A stretch of DNA of 64,000 bases from Allobosea sp. (GTDB lineage Bacteria > Pseudomonadota > Alphaproteobacteria > Rhizobiales > Beijerinckiaceae), in the NCBI GenBank assembly GCA_024231975.1, contig JAAEQB010000050.1, forward strand, positions 186,001 to 250,000, given 5' to 3'. The translations under genes were made by a program, and so were the position numbers. Positions within the stretch are counted from its first letter, which is position 1, and each line of letters begins with the position of its first letter. Below are positions 1-8,562 of the stretch, piece after piece. The notes beneath the pieces were generated by a model. That model worked only from the letters and a program-made list of their open reading frames with translations. It was not told the origin of the DNA and made no database searches.

Positions 1-1479
1 GCGACCCTGCTCGCGACGATGACCGGCAATGGCGGCCTTGCCGCGGGCAAGACCGTGGAAGCCAAGCTCGTCGCGCTCGACGACGACGGCAACGCCACCG
101 CCCTGGTCAACGGCGTCAAGGTCGCGCTCGTGCTCGCCGGCCCCGAGGCCAGGCAGGCGGCGCTGCAGCCGGGCGCCAGCCTGACGCTCAAGCTCGCCGT
201 CCCCGCCGAGCCCGGCGCGCCATTGCAGGCGACGCTGGTCGGCATTCGCCCGGCACCGGCCAACAGCCCTAACGCCCCGGTGCTACCAGCGCAGCAGACG
301 GTCGGCAGCACGCCGCCAACGCCGCAGCAGACGCAGGGGGCGACCTCCGTAAGCGTTCCCTCCGCAACGGCACAGCCCACGACAGCCGCTGTCGCCTTGC
401 AGCCCGGCCGCACGCCGACGACCAGCCCTGTGCCGATCGCCCCGCAGACCGCGCCCGCTTCCCCCCGCACAATCGCAGGCCCCCTGCTCGGCGCGGCACT
501 CGGGCGGCAGGACAGCCTCGCCCCGCTCTTCGCCAATCTCGGCAGCCTGGCGCAAGGCTCGGTCGCGCTGACCTTGCCGAAACCGCTGATGGCCCTGGTC
601 GACCAGATCCTCGCCCAGCGCCTGCCGACCGCCGAGACGAGACCCGTCACGGCGGAAGCGCTGAAGGCAGCCGTCACCCGTTCCGGCGTCTTCCTTGAAG
701 CCAGGCAGGCGGCGGGAGAAGCCCCGACACCACAGACCGACCTGAAGGCAGCGCTGCAGAGCCTGCGCGACCTGCTGAAACCGGCGGTCGAAGGCGCGCC
801 GCCGGCAAGATTGCCGCTCCCCGGCGAGGCCGCGAATGAAGCTGCGCCGCAGCCGGGGCGCCCGCTCCCGCGCAGCACGCCCGAGCAAGACGCCGCCGCA
901 TCGACACCGGCCAAGGCACGCCCTGCCCCGCCGCGCGACGGCCTGCTTACGCCGCAGCCAGCCGCCGAGCCGAGCCTCAACAGCGCCGCACGTCCGGCGG
1001 CGATCGCGCAGACCCTGTTCGGCCAGGCCGAAGCGGCGCTCGATCGTATCGCACTCGCGCAATATGCCTCGCTGCCGCAGGAGGCAGCACGCCTCGACCA
1101 GCAGCCGCCGGCGCGCTGGCTCACCGAGATCCCGCTCGCCCTGCCGAACGGCACCGCCGTGCTGCCCCTCGAGATCGAGCGCGACCCGCCGCAATCTGGC
1201 TCCGCCACGCCCGACGCCCCGCTCTGGCGCGTGCGCTTCGCGCTCGATGTCGAGCCGCTCGGGGCACTCCAGGGCGTGGTGACGCTGCAGGGCCGCGCCA
1301 TCGGCGTCTCCTTCTGGGCCGAGCGCGAGGACACCAGCCGCTTGCTGCGCCAGGCGACGCCCGACCTGGAGACTTCGCTGCTCCGATCGCGTTTCGACAG
1401 CGCCGAATTCGAGGTCTTCACCGGCCACCCGCAAACGGCCAAGGCGGCCGCCGGCCAGTTCCTGGATCGGCGCTCATGA
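1..1479 (+). CDS. FliK-like flagellar hook-length control protein (5' end outside window)
   Basis: The frame is open to the left edge; the first ATG is at 19, but six codons upstream are also open, so the true start probably lies outside. About 490 residues are visible. Residues ~75-330 are Pro/Ala/Gln-rich and low in complexity, as in FliK molecular rulers. The last ~100 residues form a compact region (LPLEIERD, WRVRFALDVEPLG, VTLQGRAIGVSFWAE) that resembles the Flg_hook C-terminal domain, which in FliK binds FlhB and switches export specificity. The stop overlaps the next ATG by 4 nt, which supports the flagellar assignment because the next protein is FlhB-like. The family call rests on the C-terminus only. 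Confidence 0.7.
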   Translation, partial: ATLLATMTGNGGLAAGKTVEAKLVALDDDGNATALVNGVKVALVLAGPEARQAALQPGASLTLKLAVPAEPGAPLQATLVGIRPAPANSPNAPVLPAQQTVGSTPPTPQQTQGATSVSVPSATAQPTTAAVALQPGRTPTTSPVPIAPQTAPASPRTIAGPLLGAALGRQDSLAPLFANLGSLAQGSVALTLPKPLMALVDQILAQRLPTAETRPVTAEALKAAVTRSGVFLEARQAAGEAPTPQTDLKAALQSLRDLLKPAVEGAPPARLPLPGEAANEAAPQPGRPLPRSTPEQDAAASTPAKARPAPPRDGLLTPQPAAEPSLNSAARPAAIAQTLFGQAEAALDRIALAQYASLPQEAARLDQQPPARWLTEIPLALPNGTAVLPLEIERDPPQSGSATPDAPLWRVRFALDVEPLGALQGVVTLQGRAIGVSFWAEREDTSRLLRQATPDLETSLLRSRFDSAEFEVFTGHPQTAKAAAGQFLDRRS

Positions 1480-1754
1480 CCCAGCCTCTGCCGCTGCCGC
1501 TCGCCGTCGCGCTCGAATATGACGGCCAGGGCGCGCCGCGCGTCACCGCCAAGGGCCATGGCGTCGTCGCCGAGAAGATCATCGAGACCGCGCGCGAGCA
1601 TGACATCGCCATCGAGCAGAACGCCGCCCTCGCGCAGGCGCTCTCGGCGGTCGAGCTCGAAGACAGCATCCCGGAAGAGCTCTATCTCGCGACCGCGCAG
1701 GTGATCGCCTTCGTGCTCGGCCTGCGCCGCCGTGGTGGCCCATCGCGCCCATGA
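1476..1754 (+). CDS. Short FlhB-like protein (EscU/YscU/FlhB C-terminal domain only)
   Basis: A 92-residue protein that matches only the cytoplasmic C-terminal domain of the flagellar export switch FlhB: an AVALEYDGQGAPRVTAKG start, then helices ending in IPEELYLATAQVIAFVLGL. There is no transmembrane region, and the NPTH autocleavage motif of full-length FlhB is absent. Such short paralogues occur next to fliK-like genes in many proteobacteria; their role in export is unclear. It overlaps the genes on both sides by 4 nt (ATGA), so the three are probably translated together. Confidence 0.8.
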   Translation: MTQPLPLPLAVALEYDGQGAPRVTAKGHGVVAEKIIETAREHDIAIEQNAALAQALSAVELEDSIPEELYLATAQVIAFVLGLRRRGGPSRP

Positions 1755-2878
1755 CCGCTTCGATCGCGGTCCGCCGCCTGCCGGCCGGGACCTATGGCGC
1801 AAGTTACGCGGAAGTCTTCGCCGATCTCTGCCGGCGCGCCGAGACGCCCAATCTGCACATGGCGCCGGCCGCCGTCGCGGCTGCGCTGAGCTTCGGCATT
1901 GCGAACGACGACATCGTCATCCTCGCGGTGCTGGAACAAGGCGATGAGCGCCTGCTCGGCCTCTGGGCGCTACGCCGGACGCGCAGACTCCACAGTGGTT
2001 TCGTCCCGGTCCTCGAAGTGCCGCTGGTACCGCTCTACGAGGTGTCCTCTGCCCCGGTGCTAGATCGCGAGCGCGCAGGCGACGCCGCCTTGGCTCTGGC
2101 AAGGGCGATCGTCGAAGCGTCCGACCTGCCGAAGATCCTGAAGCTGCCCCTGCTGCCCATGTCCGGCAGCGTCTTTGCCGCGCTCGAAGCCGCACTGGAG
2201 GCGACCGGCAGCACCATCTCTGTCTTCGAGCGCTGGCAGCGGCCGATGCTGGTCCCGGAACCCGGCGACGATGCCGAGCGCTATCTGCGCCGCGCCCTCG
2301 GCCAGGGCTACAAGAAGCGGATGCAGCAGCATCGCCAGCTGGAGAAGGCCGGCCCCCTCGCCTATCAGCGCCAGCGCGGCACTGACGGGATCGCCGCCCT
2401 GGAAGAGTTCCTGGCTCTGGAAGCCGCCGGCTGGAAGGGGCGCGGCGGCACCGCCCTCGCCAGCCTTCCGCAGCACAGCGCCTATATCCGCGAGATCGTC
2501 AGGAACTTCGCTGCTGTCGACGCGGCCCGCATCGACCTGCTCCGGCTGGACGGAGTCCTGATTGCCGGCGGCCTGCTGCTCGACTTCGCCGCCCAGTCGC
2601 ATTTCCTCAAGATCGCCTATGACGAGGATAAGGCCCGGCTCTCGCCCGGCCGGGCACTGGCGATAGAGATGCTCCGGGCCGATTTCGCCACAGGCCGCCC
2701 GTTCCGGCTCGACAGCGGCGCCGGCGACCGGGTCGATCCCTCCGCCTATCCCTGGGGCGAGCGCCAGGAGATGGCGAACGCGATCGTCGCCCTCGCCGGC
2801 CATTCCGCCGCCCTGCCCCGGCTCGCAGCGGCAGCGCGCATGCGGCTGAGACACTGGCGCGACCGCAGCCCGCGTTGA
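1751..2878 (+). CDS. GNAT-type acetyltransferase (CelD/BcsL, Acetyltransf_6-like)
   Basis: 375 residues. The middle and C-terminal part (residues ~170-330: RYLRRALGQGYKKRMQQHRQ, GIAALEEFLALEAAGWKGRG, GLLLDFAAQSHFLKIAYDE) has the pattern of the Acetyltransf_6/BioF2-like domain of CelD/BcsL proteins, often linked to polysaccharide modification. The ATG overlaps the stop of the FlhB-like gene by 4 nt, so it belongs to the same transcript even though its family is usually tied to exopolysaccharide. The substrate cannot be told; a flagellar or surface-glycan target is conceivable from context only. Confidence 0.7.
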   Translation: MTASIAVRRLPAGTYGASYAEVFADLCRRAETPNLHMAPAAVAAALSFGIANDDIVILAVLEQGDERLLGLWALRRTRRLHSGFVPVLEVPLVPLYEVSSAPVLDRERAGDAALALARAIVEASDLPKILKLPLLPMSGSVFAALEAALEATGSTISVFERWQRPMLVPEPGDDAERYLRRALGQGYKKRMQQHRQLEKAGPLAYQRQRGTDGIAALEEFLALEAAGWKGRGGTALASLPQHSAYIREIVRNFAAVDAARIDLLRLDGVLIAGGLLLDFAAQSHFLKIAYDEDKARLSPGRALAIEMLRADFATGRPFRLDSGAGDRVDPSAYPWGERQEMANAIVALAGHSAALPRLAAAARMRLRHWRDRSPR

Positions 2879-2940
2879 CCGGGACGGCAAGCTGCTCGAT
2901 AGACGATGGACGAAACGCCGCGTCTGGCGCGAGGAGGATC

Positions 2941-3948
2941 ATGCGCGTTCTGGTGACGGGGGCTGCCGGCTTCATCGGCAATGAGACAGCCCGGGTTCTG
3001 CTCGAACGCGGCGACGAGGTCGTCGGCATCGACAATCTCAACGACTATTACGATCCCGCCTTGAAACAGGCGCGGCTCGCCCGCCTCGACGGCCACAACC
3101 GCTTCAGCTTCGAACGGCTCGACCTCGCCGATCGCGACGGGATGGCGAAGCTCTTCGCCGAGGGGCGTTTCGAGCGCGTCGTCCATCTCGGCGCCCAGGC
3201 CGGCGTGCGCTTCTCGATCGAGAACCCGCAGGCTTACCTCGACTCCAACCTCACCGGCTTCGGCCATGTGCTGGAGGGCTGCCGCCGCAACGGCGTCGAG
3301 CATCTCGTCTACGCCTCGTCGAGCTCGGTCTACGGCGCCAACACCCGCACGCCCTTCCGCGTCGAGGACAATGTCGACCATCCGGTCAGCCTCTACGCCG
3401 CGACCAAGAAGGCGAATGAGGGCATGGCTCATGCCTACGCCCATCTCTACGGTTTGCCGACCACGGGCCTGCGCTTCTTCACGGTCTATGGCCCCTGGGG
3501 CCGGCCCGACATGGCGCCGATGATCTTCACGAAGAAGATCCTCGCCGGCGAGCCGATCGAGGTCTTCAACGAAGGCAGGCACGAGCGCGACTTCACCTAT
3601 GTCGACGATATCGTCGAAGGCGTCGTCCGCGTGCTCGACACCGTCGCGGCGCCCGATCCGGCCTGGTCGAGCGACGAACCCGGCCCGGCGACCTCCTCGG
3701 CTCCCTGGCGGCTCTACAATATCGGCAATTCCGATCCGGTGCCGCTGATGGCGTTCATCGCCACGATCGAGCAGGCGCTCGGCCGGAAAGCTGTGATGGA
3801 GATGAAGCCGCGCCAGCCCGGCGACGTCTTGCGCACCGCCGCCGACGTCTCAGCTCTGGAGGCCGCCGTCGGCTTCCGCCCGCATACGCCACTCGCCGAA
3901 GGCATAGGGCGGATGGTGCGCTGGTATCGCGATTTCTACCGCGTCTGA
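2941..3948 (+). CDS. NAD-dependent epimerase, probably UDP-glucuronate 4-epimerase
   Basis: 335 residues of an extended short-chain dehydrogenase/epimerase. The Rossmann motif GAAGFIG lies at residues 7-13, followed by GIDNLNDYYD, an SSSSVYG serine region and the catalytic YAATKKANE (YxxxK). FFTVYGPWGRPDMAP and ERDFTYVDDIVEG are typical of UDP-glucuronate 4-epimerases, which make UDP-galacturonate for surface polysaccharide. I chose ATG 2941 because the Rossmann strand starts there and GAGGAGG lies just upstream; the frame is open further upstream. Its substrate is inferred from family similarity. Confidence 0.85.
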   Translation: MRVLVTGAAGFIGNETARVLLERGDEVVGIDNLNDYYDPALKQARLARLDGHNRFSFERLDLADRDGMAKLFAEGRFERVVHLGAQAGVRFSIENPQAYLDSNLTGFGHVLEGCRRNGVEHLVYASSSSVYGANTRTPFRVEDNVDHPVSLYAATKKANEGMAHAYAHLYGLPTTGLRFFTVYGPWGRPDMAPMIFTKKILAGEPIEVFNEGRHERDFTYVDDIVEGVVRVLDTVAAPDPAWSSDEPGPATSSAPWRLYNIGNSDPVPLMAFIATIEQALGRKAVMEMKPRQPGDVLRTAADVSALEAAVGFRPHTPLAEGIGRMVRWYRDFYRV

Positions 3949-3957
3949 GGATCAACC

Positions 3958-4503
3958 ATGGCTGCCCCCGCGAAGATCGGCATCGTTACCGTTTCCGACC
4001 GCGCATCGGCCGGCGTCTATGCCGATGAGGGCGGTCCGGCCATCCTCGACTATTTCAGCAAGGCGCTGACCAGCCCCTGGCAGGCGATCACCCGCGTCAT
4101 CCCCGACGAGCGCGCCGGCATCGCGCAGACGCTGACCGAGCTCGCCGACAAGGAGGGCTGCTGCCTGATCGTCACGACGGGCGGCACCGGCCCGGCCCCG
4201 CGCGACGTCACGCCGGAAGCGACTGAGGACGTGATCGACAAGCTGATGCCCGGCTTCGGCGAATTGATGCGCCAGGTCAGCCTGACGAAAGTCCCGACCG
4301 CGATCCTCTCGCGCCAGCTCGCCGGCATCCGCGGCAAGGCGCTGATCGTCAACCTGCCCGGCCGCCCGCGCGCCATCGCCGAATGCCTGGACGCGGTGAT
4401 GCCGGCGATCCCCTACTGCATCGACCTGATCGAGGGTCCCTATCTCGAAACAGATCCCGCCGTGATCGTCGCGTTCCGGCCGGGGCAGAAGCCGAAAGGG
4501 TGA
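3958..4503 (+). CDS. mogA: Molybdopterin adenylyltransferase MogA
   Basis: 181 residues. Starts with IGIVTVSDRASAGVYADEGG and contains the conserved TTGGTGPAPRDVTPEAT loop of the MoaB/MogA fold, followed by LPGRPRAIAECL. MogA adenylylates molybdopterin before molybdenum insertion. Length and motifs match MogA rather than the shorter MoaB, which often lacks the VSDRASAG signature. It begins 9 nt after the epimerase stop, so the two are probably co-transcribed, though there is no obvious functional link. Confidence 0.88.
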   Translation: MAAPAKIGIVTVSDRASAGVYADEGGPAILDYFSKALTSPWQAITRVIPDERAGIAQTLTELADKEGCCLIVTTGGTGPAPRDVTPEATEDVIDKLMPGFGELMRQVSLTKVPTAILSRQLAGIRGKALIVNLPGRPRAIAECLDAVMPAIPYCIDLIEGPYLETDPAVIVAFRPGQKPKG

Positions 4504-4607
4504 ACGATACCTCGACGGATACCACCCGCCTCTCCTTATGAGCGTTTATCGGATGGTAGCTTCGCTGCTGTAGGACTAGGCGGACCAGTTTCCGCCGGAA
4601 AACCGAC

Positions 4608-6023
4608 ATGGCTGCAAAGATCGTCCCTCTCATCATGGCCGGTGGCTCCGGCACCCGGCTCTGGCCGCTCTCACGCGACACCATGCCGAAGCAGTTCATC
4701 GCGCTGCTGGAAGATGGCCTCTCGACCTTCCAGGCGACGCTGCAGCGCCTGATGGATCCGGCCTTCGGCGCGCCGATCGTCATCACCAACAACGACTTCC
4801 GCTTTGTCGTCGCCGAGCAGATGCTGGCGCTCGGCATCAAGGGCGAGATCGTGCTGGAGCCCGAGCGGCGCGATTCCGCCGCTGCCATTGCGGTCGGCAC
4901 GGTCATGGCCGGCAAGCGCGATCCGGAAGCCGTCTGCGTCGCGCTCGCCTCCGACCATGTCGTCGGCGATGCCGAGGCCTTCCGCCAGGACTGCAAGCGC
5001 GCCGCCGGCCTGGCCGCAACCGGGCTGATCATGACGCTAGGCATCAAGCCGACGCATCCCTCGACCGCCTATGGCTATCTCGCCCCCGGCGAGGCTCTGT
5101 CAGAGCCCGGCGCCAATCGCCTCTCCCGCTTCGTCGAGAAGCCGAAGCTCGACATCGCCGAGAAATACGTCGCCGAAGGCTATCTCTGGAACAGCGGCAA
5201 TTTCCTGTTCTCGGCCAAGACCATGCGCGACGAGCTCTCGCGCCACGCCCCCGCCGTGCTCTCGGCCGCCGAGGCCGCAGTCGACAAGGCCACGCGCGAT
5301 CTCGACTTCCTGCGACTCGATCCCGAGAGCTTCGGCAAGGCGACCAAGATCTCGATCGACTATGCCGTGATGGAGCGCACCGCCCATGCCGGCATGCTCG
5401 CCGCCTCTTTCGACTGGTCGGATGTCGGCTCCTGGGATTCGATCCATGCGATCAAGCCGCAGGACGGCGACGGCAACGTGCTGGAAGGCCCGGCGGTCGC
5501 GCTCGACACCCGCCGCTCGCTGATCCGCAGCGAAGAGGTGCTGACCACCGTGGTCGGGCTCGACGACGTCGTCGTCGTCTCGACCCGCGACGCCGTGCTC
5601 GTCGCCTCGATGGCGGCGGCCGGCAAGGTCAAGAACCTCGTCGAGCAGATGAAGGCTGACCAGCGCCCCGAAGCGAGCGAGCATCTGCGCATCTACCGGC
5701 CCTGGGGCTGGTATCAGCGCATCGACATCGGCAGCCGTTTCCAGGTCAAGCACATCCACGTCAAGGAAGGCGGCCAGCTCAGCCTGCAGAAGCATTTCCA
5801 CCGCGCCGAGCACTGGGTCGTGGTCCGCGGCACGGCCGAGGTCACGCTCGACGGCACGGTGCGCTTCGTCCATGAGAACGAGTCGGTCTACCTGCCGATC
5901 GGCTGCACCCACCGGCTGAAGAACCCCGGCAAGATCGGGCTGGAGCTGATCGAGGTCCAGGTCGGCAGCTACACCGGCGAAGACGACATCGTGCGCATCG
6001 AGGACATCTACGCGCGCAGCTGA
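4608..6023 (+). CDS. manC: Mannose-1-phosphate guanylyltransferase / mannose-6-phosphate isomerase
   Basis: 471 residues in the bifunctional ManC/AlgA/XanB layout. The N-terminal nucleotidyltransferase domain carries the pyrophosphorylase signature AGGSGTRLWPLSRDTMPKQF at residues ~11-30 and the FVEKPKLD motif. The C-terminal ~110 residues are a cupin-type phosphomannose isomerase (RPWGWYQRIDIG, LQKHFHRAEHWVVV). Makes GDP-mannose from mannose-6-phosphate via mannose-1-phosphate for capsule, exopolysaccharide or LPS. It follows a ~100-nt gap after mogA and is followed by a palindromic repeat, so it is probably its own transcription unit. Confidence 0.92.
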   Translation: MAAKIVPLIMAGGSGTRLWPLSRDTMPKQFIALLEDGLSTFQATLQRLMDPAFGAPIVITNNDFRFVVAEQMLALGIKGEIVLEPERRDSAAAIAVGTVMAGKRDPEAVCVALASDHVVGDAEAFRQDCKRAAGLAATGLIMTLGIKPTHPSTAYGYLAPGEALSEPGANRLSRFVEKPKLDIAEKYVAEGYLWNSGNFLFSAKTMRDELSRHAPAVLSAAEAAVDKATRDLDFLRLDPESFGKATKISIDYAVMERTAHAGMLAASFDWSDVGSWDSIHAIKPQDGDGNVLEGPAVALDTRRSLIRSEEVLTTVVGLDDVVVVSTRDAVLVASMAAAGKVKNLVEQMKADQRPEASEHLRIYRPWGWYQRIDIGSRFQVKHIHVKEGGQLSLQKHFHRAEHWVVVRGTAEVTLDGTVRFVHENESVYLPIGCTHRLKNPGKIGLELIEVQVGSYTGEDDIVRIEDIYARS

Positions 6024-6028
6024 GCTAC

Positions 6029-6235
6029 CGCCTTCCCCTCTCCCCTTGCGGGAAAGGTGGCGCAAAGCGCCGGATGAGAGGTCGCGTAACCCTTCCGCGT
6101 CATGGTCGGGCTTGTCCCGACCATACACGTCTTCGCTTCCCTGATCGAATGCAGTGCTGAAGACGTGGATGCTCGCCACAAGGGCGAGCATGACGGAGAG
6201 GTCGCGCACGCCCTCCCTCCCAGTTGGAGAGGGAA
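6029..6235. repeat. Intergenic palindromic repeat cluster after manC
   Basis: A non-coding stretch made of nested palindromes. The core spans 6098-6195: CGTCATG (6098-6104) pairs with CATGACG (6189-6195), CACGTCTTC (6126-6134) with GAAGACGTG (6159-6167), and each side holds its own small hairpin (GGTCGGG/CCCGACC at 6104-6122; GCTCGCC/GGCGAGC at 6171-6189). It is flanked by pyrimidine-rich CCCCTCTCCCC-type blocks at 6035 and 6212. This style of element is familiar from intergenic regions in Bosea and Bradyrhizobium relatives. It may serve as a bidirectional terminator. Confidence 0.7.
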
Positions 6236-6257
6236 TAGCGCGCAGCCGTCTCCAGCC

Positions 6258-6815
6258 TCAGTCCTTCGCCAGCTCTTGCCCGATCGCCCGGATCAGCTCG
6301 GGCGAGAGCGGGTCTGTGCGCGAGCTGAAGCTGCCGACGAGGCTGCCGTCGCGGCCGATCAGGTATTTGTGGAAGTTCCAGCTCGGCAGTTCGCTCGGTC
6401 GCTGATTGGCCGCCCAGCGATAGAATGGATGCGCATCAGGCCCGCGCACCACGTTCTTCTGGGTGATCGGATAGTTCGCGCCATGGCTCTGGCGCACGGC
6501 TTCGGCGATCGCCGCGCCGTCGAGCGGCTCCTGCCCGCCGAAATCATTGCTCGGCACGGCGATCAGGATGAGGCCGCGCTCGCGATAGCGCTCCCAGAGC
6601 TGCTCCAGCCCGGCGAATTGCCCGGCGAGCCCGCACTGCGTCGCCGTATTCACGATCAGGATCGGCTTGTGGCGATAGGCCGAGAGCGGGATGCGCCCGC
6701 CTTCCGCCCGGTCGAAGCTGAAGGCGTAGGCATTGCCCTCTCCCTGCGCGGCGAGCGCCGGGGCAGCCGGTGCGAGCGCGAGCAAGGCGAGGATCTGGCG
6801 GCGATGGAAACGCAT
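6258..6815 (-). CDS. Glutathione peroxidase (exported)
   Basis: 185 residues from ATG 6815; a longer frame upstream lacks similarity. The N-terminus (MRFHRRQILALLALAPAAPA) is a signal peptide, with a polar start that could suit Tat or Sec. The mature part has the GPx motifs VNTATQCGLAGQF (peroxidatic Cys, not selenocysteine) and AVPSNDFGGQEP, then WNFHKYLIGRDG near the end. Probably reduces hydroperoxides in the periplasm, most likely using thioredoxin-like donors as Cys-GPx enzymes do. It stands alone downstream of the chemotaxis cluster, in the same direction. Confidence 0.88.
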   Translation of the reverse strand: MRFHRRQILALLALAPAAPALAAQGEGNAYAFSFDRAEGGRIPLSAYRHKPILIVNTATQCGLAGQFAGLEQLWERYRERGLILIAVPSNDFGGQEPLDGAAIAEAVRQSHGANYPITQKNVVRGPDAHPFYRWAANQRPSELPSWNFHKYLIGRDGSLVGSFSSRTDPLSPELIRAIGQELAKD

Positions 6816-6947
6816 GGGCAAGCTCCGCGATGCTGCGAGGCTAAGGCCGATCAAGCCTACTCGCAAAGTAAGATATCCGCGAGCGAAAACGAAAAACGCC
6901 CCGGCACGGGCCGAGGCGTCGATCGTTTTCGCAGGAGCGACGGCCGT

Positions 6948-7334
6948 TCAGCAGGCCAGCACCTTCTTCACGCGCACCTCGAGATCGCGCAATTCATAGG
7001 GCTTCACGACATAATGGTCGGCGCCGTTGCTGGTCGCCTCGTCCATCTTGTCGACCGAGCGCTCCGAGGTCGCCATGATGATCTTGATCTGGTTGAGCTC
7101 CGGCACCGAGCGGATGGCACGCAGCAGGTCGATGCCGCTCATCCCGTCCATGTTCCAGTCGAGCAGCAGCAGGTCGTAGCGCTTGACCTGCATCTTCATC
7201 AGGGCCTCGCGGGCGTTCTCCGCCTCGTCGATGTCCTGGAACTCGATCTGCTTGAGGAAATAGGTGGCAAGGCCGCGCATGCTCTTCTGGTCGTCGACCA
7301 CGAGGATGCGGTAGTCGCTTCTCGCCTTTGACAT
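6948..7334 (-). CDS. CheY-like single-domain response regulator
   Basis: 128 residues, receiver domain only. Acidic pair in LVVDDQKSM, phospho-acceptor Asp in LLLLDWNMDGMSG, switch Thr in MATSER and conserved Lys in VVKPYEL. It is the last gene of the chemotaxis cluster, separated from cheB by ~110 nt that hold a hairpin and a 46-bp palindrome, so it may have its own promoter. It is one of several receivers here; whether it signals to the motor or acts as a phosphate sink, as in rhizobia, cannot be decided from sequence. Confidence 0.9.
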   Translation of the reverse strand: MSKARSDYRILVVDDQKSMRGLATYFLKQIEFQDIDEAENAREALMKMQVKRYDLLLLDWNMDGMSGIDLLRAIRSVPELNQIKIIMATSERSVDKMDEATSNGADHYVVKPYELRDLEVRVKKVLAC

Positions 7335-7348
7335 CGTACTCTCCTATG

Positions 7349-7394
7349 GCATCGGACCGAAAAGTGGACTCCACTTTTCGGAATAATCCGATGC
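7349..7394. repeat. 46-bp two-tier palindrome between cheB and cheY
   Basis: Inner arms CCGAAAAGTGGA (7357-7368) and TCCACTTTTCGG (7370-7381) are a perfect 12-bp inverted repeat around one base. Outer arms GCATCGGA (7349-7356) and TCCGATGC (7387-7394) extend it. It lies 15 bp upstream of the cheY start on the minus strand. Very similar CCGAAAAGTGGA palindromes recur between genes in many rhizobial genomes, so this is best seen as a dispersed repeat that may also act as a transcript-stabilising hairpin. Confidence 0.75.
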
Positions 7395-7410
7395 GATAAC
7401 AATGCGATAA

Positions 7411-7446
7411 ATCATCGTGACCGCGTCCGTTCAGACGCGCGATGAT
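7411..7446 (-). terminator. Hairpin directly after cheB
   Basis: On the minus strand, ATCATCG and GCGTC pair with GACGC and CGATGAT across a 6-nt loop, with a 4-nt bulge on the 3' side, followed by a short TTTAT. It begins at the base after the cheB stop codon. Likely a weak terminator or processing hairpin separating cheB from cheY. Confidence 0.5.
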
Positions 7447-8562
7447 CTATGCGGTGCGCTGCTGCGGGCGTTCGCCCAACAGTCCCGCGATGGCGCCTCC
7501 GATCTGGTCGAGCGGTACGACCCGTTCGGCGGCGCCCAACTCGAACGCGGCTTTCGGCATCCCGTTTACCACACAGGTCTCGCCACTTTGGATTAACGTC
7601 GCAGCGCCGGCTTTGCGCATGGCTAACAAACCGTCAGCGCCGTCGCGGCCCATGCCGGTGAGCAGCACGCCGATCGCCTGCGCGCCGAGCGAGCGGGCGA
7701 CCGAATGGAACATCACATCGACCGAGGGGCAGTGCCCGCTGACCAGCGGCGCTTCCTTGAGATGGCAGATCAGCTCGCCGCGGCGCTCCTCGATCTCGAG
7801 ATGCTTCGAGCCGCCCGGCGCCACCACGGCCATGCCCGGCCGCAGCCGGTCGCCGTCGCTGGCCTCGCGCACGTCGAGCCCGGTCGCGGCCGAAAGCCGC
7901 GCCGCGAACTTGGCGGTGTAACCGGCGGGCATATGCTGCACCACGGCGATCGGCAGGCGCAGATGCGCGGCGTCGCGCATCACCGTTTGCACCGCCGGCA
8001 CGCCACCGGTCGAGGCGCCGATCGCGATCAGCGAGACTTTGCCGTGATTGGCTGGCGCAGGAGACGCCACCGCCGGCCTGACCGGCGCAGCCACCGCTGG
8101 CCGCTGCTGGGTCGCGAGGCCTTTGGCGGCGGCGAGCATCCGCCGGCTGGCCGAGGCGCGCTGCAGCGCTGCGGCGACATGCTTCATGAAGCCTTCGAGC
8201 GTATGCGTCGCCCCGTCCGGCTTCTCGATGAAGTCGATTGCGCCGAGTTCCAGCGCCTGGATGGTGTTGTCGGCGCCCGGACCGCCGAAGGCCGAGACGA
8301 TCAGCACCGGCAGCGGGTCCTGCTTCAGTACGCGCGCCAGCAGCTTGAGGCCGTGGCGACCCGGCAGTTCGAGGTCGAGCGTCAGGATATCGGGCCTGAG
8401 CTCCTGGATCGCATCCCATCCCTCCTCGGCGCTGCCGGCGACGCCGATCACCTGGAAGCCCTGCGTCGAGTTGATGATCTGCGTCATCAGCTTCTGCATC
8501 AGCACGGAATCGTCGACGACGAGGACCTTCACCGGGCCGGCGGACGAGGTCAGTGGACTCAT
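7447..8562 (-). CDS. cheB: Chemotaxis protein-glutamate methylesterase CheB
   Basis: 371 residues. Receiver domain (VLVVDDSVLMQKLM; phospho-acceptor Asp in LTLDLELPG), linker, then the methylesterase domain with its Ser-His-Asp triad in AIGASTGGVPAV, QHMPAGYT and GMGRDGADG. Removes methyl groups from, or deamidates, receptor glutamates/glutamines for adaptation. I took ATG 8562, which overlaps the cheD stop by 1 nt; a GTG one codon upstream is possible. The usual LDVEMP is LDLELP here, a mild variation. Confidence 0.95.
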   Translation of the reverse strand: MSPLTSSAGPVKVLVVDDSVLMQKLMTQIINSTQGFQVIGVAGSAEEGWDAIQELRPDILTLDLELPGRHGLKLLARVLKQDPLPVLIVSAFGGPGADNTIQALELGAIDFIEKPDGATHTLEGFMKHVAAALQRASASRRMLAAAKGLATQQRPAVAAPVRPAVASPAPANHGKVSLIAIGASTGGVPAVQTVMRDAAHLRLPIAVVQHMPAGYTAKFAARLSAATGLDVREASDGDRLRPGMAVVAPGGSKHLEIEERRGELICHLKEAPLVSGHCPSVDVMFHSVARSLGAQAIGVLLTGMGRDGADGLLAMRKAGAATLIQSGETCVVNGMPKAAFELGAAERVVPLDQIGGAIAGLLGERPQQRTA

